A stretch of 12,795 nt of DNA. Origin: Ruminococcaceae bacterium UBA7080. Its GTDB lineage: Bacteria; Bacillota; Clostridia; Oscillospirales; Acutalibacteraceae. The stretch is taken from NCBI GenBank assembly GCA_002493595.1, contig DKZG01000008.1, forward strand, positions 1 through 12,795. The letters are read 5' to 3'. The notes under the pieces are model-generated. The model was not told the DNA's origin. It did no database searches and saw only the letters and a list, made by a program, of their open reading frames with translations. Made by a program: the position numbers and the translations under genes. Numbering within the stretch: position 1 is the stretch's first letter; each line of letters opens with the position of its first letter. Shown one piece after another: positions 7,795 through 12,795 of this stretch.

Positions 7795-7823
7795 TTTACC
7801 GCAGATTAAAAATGTGATATATT
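7795..7823 (+). promoter_or_regulatory. Promoter upstream of the 7854 gene
   Basis: TTTACC (7795-7800, 4 of 6) is followed after 17 bp by an extended -10, TG-A-TATATT (TATATT at 7818-7823). The start codon follows at 7854, with GAGG at 7841-7844 as ribosome binding site. This probably drives the 7854 gene and the glycosylase at 8912. Confidence 0.6.
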
Positions 7824-7853
7824 TTTTGTAAATATATATTGAGGAATAATTAA

Positions 7854-8876
7854 ATGAATAATACATTAAGCCAATCAGAAAAAATAATATGGAGAAGTAT
7901 TGTTTCCGTTTTAATTTGCGCAGTAGTTTTGCTGCTCCCGTTTCGTGCATATGCACTGAACGCGGATATGGTTGAGAATGAGGTTTACTGGATAGATAAG
8001 GGTAAAGAAATTTATTATTCCGGTGATGATTATTTTGAAGGTTTTTCAAAATATATAGCTGACGAGGCTGAAGGTTGTTTTTATCTTTTTACAAGATTTA
8101 CGGATTACAGAATTGACAGCAATGACGACAATATTACGTTTGCTTTTACAATAGCAAATGATGTTAACACATATCATTTTGCTGTTGATAAGAACGGCTT
8201 TACCGATGCCACCAGTCCAAACACGGCACAGGCAATAGATGTTTATTATAATTTTGATGAGTCATCCTGTAAAAGGCAGGGCGGGGGCGTATATATTGCT
8301 TTTGCTTTGAAAAATAAAACCGATAAAATGCTCAACAACAGAATTGATTGCGAATACTCGTGCGGGTACAGCCGAACTTATGATATATTTAATAATGTAA
8401 GGCTTAATATGTATGTGCCGACTACAGCAAGAACAACAAAAGATACATCGGTCAGCAACGGCACAACTGCACACAAAAGCAAGACCGATTTTTCAACACG
8501 CATCAAGCAGACGCAAAATTCGGAAAAATCAGCAAACAGTAAACAGCCGAGTCAGAAGAGTACAAAGTTTTGTGCATCGGGAAAGGCAAGCTTTACAGAG
8601 GCACAGAAAAAGAGAACTGCAAACTTTTCGGGTGAAAACTCAAAACACGCAAATCATATAGGTGAGAATGAAACCGAGAATGGCAGTTTCCATGCTTTGG
8701 AAAAGTCTGATGAGCAGTCAAAAGTATATTCAATTGAAAAACGGAAGGAATTGTCAACCCAAGCAAAGCTTTTACTGATTATTTTTTCAATTTTATTTAT
8801 TGTTGGTGTAATTTGTGTTATTATCGGAACAGTTCACAATAAAAATGAAGATAAGAATTATAAAGAAGATCATTGA
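7854..8876 (+). CDS. Secreted, C-terminally membrane-anchored protein of unknown function
   Basis: I do not recognise this 340-residue protein. It has a signal peptide (hydrophobic core about 15-30, plausible cleavage after AYA at 32-34) and an ectodomain of about 35-190, rich in Asp, Tyr and Phe, with likely beta structure. A long Ser/Lys/Thr/Asn-rich low-complexity linker follows (about 190-300), then a C-terminal transmembrane helix (about 305-327) and a short charged cytoplasmic tail. There is no LPXTG motif, so anchoring is by the helix. Cysteines at 75, 139, 166 and 170 in the ectodomain could form disulfides. The layout is of a type I surface protein holding a small domain away from the membrane on a flexible stalk. 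The start is chosen by GAGG at 7841-7844. The glycosylase gene follows after 35 bases with no terminator between, so both are probably on one transcript, though no functional link is evident. Confidence 0.7.
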   Translation: MNNTLSQSEKIIWRSIVSVLICAVVLLLPFRAYALNADMVENEVYWIDKGKEIYYSGDDYFEGFSKYIADEAEGCFYLFTRFTDYRIDSNDDNITFAFTIANDVNTYHFAVDKNGFTDATSPNTAQAIDVYYNFDESSCKRQGGGVYIAFALKNKTDKMLNNRIDCEYSCGYSRTYDIFNNVRLNMYVPTTARTTKDTSVSNGTTAHKSKTDFSTRIKQTQNSEKSANSKQPSQKSTKFCASGKASFTEAQKKRTANFSGENSKHANHIGENETENGSFHALEKSDEQSKVYSIEKRKELSTQAKLLLIIFSILFIVGVICVIIGTVHNKNEDKNYKEDH

Positions 8877-8911
8877 GCGAAAACGTTTTGATGCATTAAG
8901 GAGATAGACAA

Positions 8912-9400
8912 ATGATGATGCTTCATCCAATCAAGCCTGTTTATAACGAAAAATCAGAAATACTTATTCTCGGTTCATTTCCGTCTGTTAAATCGAGAGA
9001 GGAGGGCTTTTTTTACGGGCATCCTCAAAATCGTTTTTGGCGGGTAATGGCACGGATATGCAGTTCACCTGTGCCAAAGGATATTGATGAAAAAACAAAA
9101 CTGATCCTTGACCATCATTTTGCTTTGTGGGATGTCATATATTCCTGTGAGATAAGCGGCTCCTCAGACAGTTCAATAAAAAATGCTGTTGTCAATGATT
9201 TGGGCGTAATACTTAATTGTGCTGATATCAAAAAGATTTTTGTTAACGGGAAAAAGGCTGAAAGCCTTTATAAAAAGTATCTTGAAAATAGTACCGGAAT
9301 GAAAGCAGTCTGCTTACCTTCAACAAGTCCGGCAAATGCCGCATGGGGAGAGGAACGTTTATTTGAGTATTGGAAGTCGCAGATTGGAGAGGTAAAATAA
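8912..9400 (+). CDS. DNA-deoxyinosine (hypoxanthine-DNA) glycosylase, UDG family 6
   Basis: A 162-residue single-domain protein of the uracil-DNA glycosylase superfamily, of the type that removes hypoxanthine formed by adenine deamination and so starts base-excision repair. Visible are ILILGSFPS (17-25, motif 1), YGHPQNRFW (35-43) and the motif 2 region LPSTSPANA (135-143), all characteristic of family 6. Asn40 is the likely catalytic residue by family analogy, which I cannot verify here. The length is normal. Three tandem ATG codons (8912, 8915, 8918) follow AAGGAG (8898-8903); the first has an 8-nt spacing, and any of the three is possible. A 10-bp palindrome, AAAACGTTTT (8880-8889), lies in the gap after the 7854 gene. 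It converges with pnp and shares a hairpin with it. Confidence 0.87.
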   Translation: MMMLHPIKPVYNEKSEILILGSFPSVKSREEGFFYGHPQNRFWRVMARICSSPVPKDIDEKTKLILDHHFALWDVIYSCEISGSSDSSIKNAVVNDLGVILNCADIKKIFVNGKKAESLYKKYLENSTGMKAVCLPSTSPANAAWGEERLFEYWKSQIGEVK

Positions 9401-9415
9401 AACTATATAACCCAA

Positions 9416-9462
9416 AAGGCCCTTCATTACTTAACTGTAATGAAGGGCCTTGCTGATTTTTT
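9416..9462. terminator. Shared hairpin terminator between the glycosylase gene and pnp
   Basis: A perfect 15-bp GC-rich stem (9416-9430 with 9437-9451; core GGCCCTTCATTAC) has a 6-nt loop TTAACT. On the plus strand a T-run follows after five bases (9457-9462), which suits the glycosylase transcript. On the minus strand TTTT then GGG follows, which is weaker. The hairpin is only 9 bases from the pnp stop codon, so it probably also protects or ends the pnp message. Confidence 0.88.
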
Positions 9463-11644
9463 AATGTCTCGGTCTGTGGTTATCTCTTCTTGGTTTTCTC
9501 GGTGTCTCGTCTATATCATTTTCAGGTGTCATACCCTCAAGTTCAATAAGAGCATCTCTTCTTGAAAGGTTTATTCTGCCCTGATCATCAATTTCAAAGC
9601 ACTTAACAATGATGGAGTCACCAACATTTACAACATCCTCAACCTTTTCTGTTCTCTTAACGTCAAGACGTGAAATGTGTACAAGACCCTCTTTGCCCGG
9701 AGCAATTTCTACAAATGCACCAAAGTTCATAATCCTTGTAACAATTCCGTTATAGAAAGCACCTACCTCAGGATCTGTAGCAATAAGCTTAACTATATTA
9801 ACAGCGCCCTGGCATTTGTCTGCATCAACACCGCTGATGAATACCCTGCCGTCTTCCTCAATATTGATTTTAACGTCATAGTCGGACTGGATTTCCTGAA
9901 TAACCTTGCCGCCCTTGCCGATAACATCACCGATTTTATCAGGGTCGATAGTCAGCGTATACATTTTAGGTGCGTATTTTGAAAGCTCTGCTCTTGGTTC
10001 GCTGATAACAGGGAGCATAACCTCGTCAAGAATATAGTTTCTTGCTTTGTGTGTTTTTTCAAAAGCTTCCTTAATGATCTCAGGGGTGAGGCCATGTACC
10101 TTAAGGTCCATTTGAATAGCAGTGATACCCTTCTTTGTGCCGGCAACCTTAAAGTCCATATCGCCGTAGAAGTCTTCGAGTCCCTGAATATCAACCATTG
10201 TCATAAAGTCACCGTAAACGCCGTCGTCGCCGGTAATGAGACCGCAGCTGATACCGGCAACCGGAGCCTTAATAGGAACACCGGCAGCCATAAGTGAAAG
10301 TGTAGAACCGCAGATTGAACCCTGGGATGTTGAACCGTTTGAAGAAAGAACCTCGGATACAACACGAATTGCATAAGGGAATTCATCAACAGTAGGAAGA
10401 ACAGGTACAAGTGCTTTTTCAGCGAGTGCGCCGTGACCGATCTCACGTCTTCCCGGTCCTCTTGAAGGTTTTGTTTCACCAACAGAGTATGAAGGGAAGT
10501 TATAGTGATGAATATATCTTTTTTCTGTCTGCTCGTCAAGGCCGTCAAGAAGCTGAGCATCGTTGATAGGGCCGAGTGTAGTTACGGAAAGCACCTGAGT
10601 CTGACCTCTTGTGAAGAGACCTGAGCCGTGCGCTCTGGCAAGCAGGTCAACCTCTGCATTAAGCGGACGGATTTCATCAATTTCTCTGCCGTCAACTCTC
10701 TTATGCTCGTCCTTGAGCCAAGCACGTACAACGTGCTTTTGAACGAGATACATGATCTCATCAAGTTTGCCCTCATTGCCTTCAAAGCGTTCGTCAAACT
10801 TTTCGTGAACTGCAGCATAAATCGGAAGAAGAGCTTCATCACGTACAAGCTTATCGTCTGTATCAAGTGCTTTTTTTACATCCTCGATGCAGAATTCTTC
10901 AATTTCAGCCATAATTTCAGGATCGGGATCTGAGGATTCATAAGCAAACTTTGGCTTGCCGATTTCATCAACAATACCCTGGATGAATTTTACAATTTTT
11001 TTGTTTTCTTCATGACCGGCCATAATTGCGTTGAACATTGTCTCATCATCAATTTCGTTACCGCCTGCTTCAATCATAGCGATAAGGTCAGCAGTTGATG
11101 CAACTGTAAGCGTGAGCTCTGTCTTTTCTCTTTGCTCAAGAGTGGGGTTAATCACAATTTCGCCGTCAACAAGTCCAACGTTAACAGAGGAAATAGGACC
11201 GTCCCACGGAATGTCTGAAATTGCAATTGCAGCAGATACACCGATTGCTGCTGTGATTTCTGGTGAACAGTCAGGATCAACAGACATAACCGTTGCTACT
11301 ACAGAGCAATCGTTTCTTAAATCTTTGGGAAAAAGAGGTCTGATTGGTCGGTCAATACAGCGTGATGTAAGGATAGCCTTTTCACTGGCACGACCCTCTC
11401 TTCTGAGGAAAGAACCGGGAATTCTTCCTACAGAATACATTTTCTCTTCATAGTCGACTGAGAGCGGGAAGAAATCAACGCCCTCACGTGGTTTAGCAGA
11501 TGCCGTAACATTACAAAGTACCTCTGTATCGCCATAGCGAGCCATGATAGATGCATTTGCAAGACCGGCCATTTTACCGGTTTCAAGTGTAAGCTTTCTG
11601 CCGGCAAGTTCAGTTTCCCAAATTTTAAAATTCTTGAAAAACAT
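9461..11644 (-). CDS. pnp: Polyribonucleotide nucleotidyltransferase (PNPase)
   Basis: A 727-residue PNPase, a phosphorolytic 3'-5' exoribonuclease that forms a ring-shaped trimer and takes part in mRNA decay and RNA quality control. All domains are present: the first RNase PH core (about 10-140), the helical linker (about 240-310), the second, catalytic RNase PH core (about 312-545, with FPSYSVGE at 383-390, NGSTSQGS at 436-443 and GDMDFKVAGT at 494-503), a KH domain with GKGG (576-579) and an S1 domain (about 628-697). A short basic tail ends the protein. The start is preceded by GAGG (11652-11655) at normal spacing. It lies downstream of rpsO, the arrangement common in bacteria, with a terminator and a long stem-loop between them. 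No separate pnp promoter is obvious, so read-through from rpsO is likely. Confidence 0.98.
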   Translation of the reverse strand: MFFKNFKIWETELAGRKLTLETGKMAGLANASIMARYGDTEVLCNVTASAKPREGVDFFPLSVDYEEKMYSVGRIPGSFLRREGRASEKAILTSRCIDRPIRPLFPKDLRNDCSVVATVMSVDPDCSPEITAAIGVSAAIAISDIPWDGPISSVNVGLVDGEIVINPTLEQREKTELTLTVASTADLIAMIEAGGNEIDDETMFNAIMAGHEENKKIVKFIQGIVDEIGKPKFAYESSDPDPEIMAEIEEFCIEDVKKALDTDDKLVRDEALLPIYAAVHEKFDERFEGNEGKLDEIMYLVQKHVVRAWLKDEHKRVDGREIDEIRPLNAEVDLLARAHGSGLFTRGQTQVLSVTTLGPINDAQLLDGLDEQTEKRYIHHYNFPSYSVGETKPSRGPGRREIGHGALAEKALVPVLPTVDEFPYAIRVVSEVLSSNGSTSQGSICGSTLSLMAAGVPIKAPVAGISCGLITGDDGVYGDFMTMVDIQGLEDFYGDMDFKVAGTKKGITAIQMDLKVHGLTPEIIKEAFEKTHKARNYILDEVMLPVISEPRAELSKYAPKMYTLTIDPDKIGDVIGKGGKVIQEIQSDYDVKINIEEDGRVFISGVDADKCQGAVNIVKLIATDPEVGAFYNGIVTRIMNFGAFVEIAPGKEGLVHISRLDVKRTEKVEDVVNVGDSIIVKCFEIDDQGRINLSRRDALIELEGMTPENDIDETPRKPRRDNHRPRH

Positions 11645-11675
11645 TTTAATACCTCATTTCTAAGTTGTTTTTATT

Positions 11676-11770
11676 TAATGAAAGGAGGTGCAATAGTAAT
11701 AAATTCAGCACATATTGCATGTCGGTTATATGCTCAATTTACTACTATTGTCTGCTCCCTCCTTTAATTA
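11676..11770 (-). promoter_or_regulatory. Long stem-loop in the pnp 5' leader, candidate RNase III/PNPase control element
   Basis: Read on the minus strand, AAAGGAGG (11765-11758) pairs with CCTCCTTT (11688-11681), extended outward past one mismatch by a 4-bp TAAT/ATTA helix. After an asymmetric internal loop, CAATAGTAGTAAATT (11750-11736) pairs with AATTTATTACTATTG (11705-11691) over 15 bp with one G-U. A further 7-bp helix (11734-11728 with 11713-11707) caps it. The E. coli pnp leader has an RNase III-cleaved stem-loop used for autoregulation, and the position here is the same. That this one works likewise is inference. Confidence 0.75.
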
Positions 11771-11771
11771 C

Positions 11772-11814
11772 AAAAAAGTAAACGAGGCAAGCGCTTTTCA
11801 TTGAGCGCTTGCCT
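11772..11814 (-). terminator. Terminator or attenuator after rpsO
   Basis: On the minus strand AGGCAAGCGCT (11814-11804) pairs with AGCGCTTGCCT (11795-11785) around an 8-nt loop. CGTTTAC and a six-T run (11777-11772) follow. It ends rpsO transcripts ten bases after the stop codon. The T-run is offset, so partial read-through into pnp is plausible. Confidence 0.87.
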
Positions 11815-11824
11815 GATTGACAAA

Positions 11825-12100
11825 TTATTTGTCGAGGGTATCACGGATACCAAGCTTCTTAATAAGAGAACGGTATCTTTCGATATCCTTGTTGTAAAGA
11901 TAAACAAGAAGGTTTCTTCTGTGACCTACCATCTTGAGAAGACCGCGACGTGAGTGATGGTCCTTCTTGTGCACTTTAAGGTGCTCGGTAAGCTCATTAA
12001 TTCTTGTTGTGAGTACCGCAATCTGAACCTCAGGTGAGCCTGTATCGCCCTCGTGAGTTGCATACTCCTTGATAATAGCCTGCTTTTCAGCCTGTGTCAT
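11825..12100 (-). CDS. rpsO: 30S ribosomal protein S15
   Basis: S15, 91 residues (the usual length is close to 89), binds the three-way junction of 16S rRNA early in small-subunit assembly. The family signatures GDTGSPEVQIA (18-28), HKKDHHSRRGLL (44-55) and RRNLLVYL (61-68) are intact. The ribosome binding site GAGGTG (12111-12106) precedes the ATG at normal spacing. The gene has its own strong promoter (12215-12243), a roughly 108-nt structured leader and a terminator, followed by pnp. S15 represses its own mRNA in several bacterial groups, and the leader here has the features expected for that. Confidence 0.98.
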   Translation of the reverse strand: MTQAEKQAIIKEYATHEGDTGSPEVQIAVLTTRINELTEHLKVHKKDHHSRRGLLKMVGHRRNLLVYLYNKDIERYRSLIKKLGIRDTLDK

Positions 12101-12208
12101 AATTTCACCTCATTTAATTATAGTATTTGCCGATTTGCGAAAAACACAGTACAGGGTAGGTGAATGCCTGTAAGGCTTGCACCCATAACCGAGTATTTCG
12201 TTTTCAGC
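12101..12208 (-). promoter_or_regulatory. Structured rpsO 5' leader with Shine-Dalgarno sequestration potential
   Basis: Read on the minus strand, GGGUG (12184-12180) pairs with CACCU (12162-12158, one G-U), and GCCU (12176-12173) pairs with AGGC (12169-12166) around a UAC loop, with a small internal loop between. The segment UUCACCU (12164-12158), which holds the 3' arm of the outer helix, is also an exact 7-nt complement of AGGUGAA (12110-12104) in the ribosome binding site. The leader can thus adopt two exclusive folds, one hiding the ribosome binding site. Control by S15 is an inference from the known autoregulation of rpsO. Confidence 0.6.
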
Positions 12209-12214
12209 GAACTG

Positions 12215-12243
12215 ATTATATCACAACTGTAAGAAATTGTAAA
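12215..12243 (-). promoter_or_regulatory. rpsO promoter
   Basis: On the minus strand TTTACA (12243-12238, 5 of 6) is followed after 17 bp by an extended -10, TG-A-TATAAT (TATAAT at 12220-12215). Transcription should start near 12208, giving a leader of about 108 nt. A second TATAAT at 12122-12117 is too near the ribosome binding site to be used. Confidence 0.85.
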
Positions 12244-12415
12244 GTGTTAATTTGCAGCAGACAATTTTTTGCGTTTTTCTGCAGCGGTGATAGATGTATT
12301 TGATGCTTTTTTGCTGCAAAGGACGATCAGTGCCGTAATAAGTGATGCACTGTTTTTACAGAAATTCTGTGTTTACAAATAGCACCTGCGTTTAAAAACA
12401 GGTAAATCTGAAGAT
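12244..12415. other. Intergenic interval between divergent ribosomal promoters
   Basis: No convincing gene. On the plus strand CAGTGC (12328-12333) pairs with GCACTG (12347-12352) and is followed by TTTTT (12353-12357), which looks like a terminator although no gene upstream needs one. Other elements are a 9-bp inverted repeat, TTTGCAGCA (12251-12259) with TGCTGCAAA (12312-12320), a 13-nt near-palindrome ACAGAA-A-TTCTGT (12358-12370), and ACCTG (12384-12388) with CAGGT (12399-12403). A short untranslated RNA is conceivable but not shown. Confidence 0.4.
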
Positions 12416-12448
12416 AAACAGATAAATATCCCTTGACATTATCTGTTT
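12416..12448. repeat. 10-bp inverted repeat around the -35 of the rplU promoter
   Basis: AAACAGATAA (12416-12425) and TTATCTGTTT (12439-12448) are exact reverse complements. The 13-bp spacer ends with the -35 hexamer TTGACA (12433-12438), so the right arm fills most of the promoter spacer. It could be an operator, but no regulator is known from the sequence. Confidence 0.7.
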
Positions 12449-12460
12449 TTATGGTATAAT
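12433..12460 (+). promoter_or_regulatory. rplU promoter
   Basis: A consensus TTGACA (12433-12438) is followed after 16 bp by a consensus extended -10, TG-G-TATAAT (TATAAT at 12455-12460). Transcription should begin near 12467, about 80 nt before the start codon. Confidence 0.92.
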
Positions 12461-12466
12461 CATTAA

Positions 12467-12546
12467 GCCGCATATTATAGGCTTAAGTTATATACATCTT
12501 ATATACGCCTATCGTAGCGAGACTTGGATAAGGAGAGATTAGAATT
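12467..12546 (+). promoter_or_regulatory. rplU 5' leader with hairpin (L21-leader-like)
   Basis: ATAGGC (12477-12482) pairs with GCCTAT (12507-12512). Inside, after a 4-nt left bulge, GT-ATATA (12487-12494, one bulged T) pairs with TATATAC (12500-12506) around a 5-nt loop. The segment GTAGCGAGACTTGG (12514-12527) and AAGGAG (12530-12535) follow. Firmicutes have a known structured L21 leader upstream of rplU. Position and size fit, but I cannot confirm a covariance-model match from the sequence alone. Confidence 0.6.
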
Positions 12547-12795
12547 ATGTACGCTGTTGTTGTAACAGGCGGTAAGCAGTACAAGGTTTCAGAGGGCGAT
12601 GTTCTCTATGTAGAAAAGCTTGGTGCTGAAGCAGATGCAGAGATTACTTTTGATAATGTACTTGCAGTAGCTACTGATGATGGTTTTAAGGCAGGCAAGG
12701 ATTGTGCCGCTTCAACTGTTACCGCTAAGGTTCTTAAGAATGGCAAGGGTAAGAAGATTACTGTATTTACTTACAAGCCAAAGAAGGACGAGAAA
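12547..12795 (+). CDS. rplU: 50S ribosomal protein L21, partial (3' end outside the window)
   Basis: The first 83 codons of L21, of about 100-105 expected, run open to the window end. The N-terminus MYAVVVTGGKQYKVSEGD is the family signature, and the VEKLGAE motif and the Lys-rich GKGKKITVFTYKPKK segment fit the rRNA-binding part of the protein. The ribosome binding site AAGGAG (12530-12535) lies 11 bases from the ATG, slightly long but acceptable. It has its own strong promoter and hairpin leader and is divergent from rpsO. rpmA (L27) usually follows rplU, but that lies outside the window. Confidence 0.97.
   Translation, partial: MYAVVVTGGKQYKVSEGDVLYVEKLGAEADAEITFDNVLAVATDDGFKAGKDCAASTVTAKVLKNGKGKKITVFTYKPKKDEK

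Noticed and set aside
8880..8889. Palindrome AAAACGTTTT between the 7854 gene and the glycosylase gene as an operator
   Set aside because: Ten bases of low-complexity AT palindrome without an adjacent promoter are not enough support.
10201..10866. Long open frames antisense to or overlapping pnp
   Set aside because: They lie wholly within pnp, have no ribosome binding sites or recognisable protein character, and follow from pnp codon bias.
11681..11765. The pnp leader inverted repeat as a MITE-like mobile element
   Set aside because: No flanking target duplication is visible and its position in the pnp leader favours an RNA structure; a genome copy search would settle it.
12117..12122. TATAAT on the minus strand just before rpsO
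   Set aside because: Transcription from it would start within the ribosome binding site; the promoter at 12215-12243 has a better -35 and TG extension.
12249..12371. A 40-codon open stretch on the minus strand ending at TAA, with a plausible-looking basic C-terminus
   Set aside because: It has no ATG, GTG or TTG start with a ribosome binding site, and overlaps the rpsO -35 side of the promoter region; an open stretch of this size is expected by chance.

Overview
The window looks like chromosomal DNA of a low-to-moderate GC Firmicute, most likely a gut-type Clostridia (Oscillospiraceae/Ruminococcaceae-like). The reasons are AGGAGG-type ribosome binding sites, extended -10 promoters, intrinsic terminators, the protein character of the housekeeping genes (S15, PNPase, L21) and a sugar-scavenging locus of GPH permeases plus a cytoplasmic GH2 enzyme. 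The assignment rests on gene character only; no rRNA is present.

Layout. Bases 1-22 are the 3' end of a tRNA with encoded CCA, followed by its terminator. A TauE/SafE-type permease (206-976, minus) is divergent from a two-gene operon: a diverged GPH-family permease (1154-2680) and a membrane-anchored extracytoplasmic protein of unknown function (2695-3777), closed by a strong terminator. A second promoter (3907-3936) drives a tightly coupled pair, a canonical GPH permease (3971-5356) and a GH2 glycoside hydrolase with an extra C-terminal tail (5359-7698). Together they can import a beta-glycoside and hydrolyse it in the cytoplasm. Next come a signal-peptide plus C-terminal-TM protein of unknown function (7854-8876) and a family 6 uracil-DNA-glycosylase-like hypoxanthine-DNA glycosylase (8912-9400). 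These converge on pnp through a shared hairpin.

The right third is translation and RNA metabolism. rpsO and pnp lie on the minus strand (rpsO upstream), and rplU is divergent on the plus strand and cut by the window end. All three carry structured 5' regions. The rpsO leader has a hairpin whose 3' arm is also complementary to the Shine-Dalgarno sequence. The pnp leader has a very long stem-loop that recalls the RNase III-processed pnp leader of E. coli. The rplU leader has a hairpin just upstream of the ribosome binding site.

The most unusual signals are the rpsO and pnp leader structures, the GPH permease with altered cation-site residues paired with an anchored partner protein, and a perfect 14-bp inverted repeat interlocked with the GH2 terminator. 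I saw no CRISPR array, transposase, phage gene or toxin-antitoxin pair.
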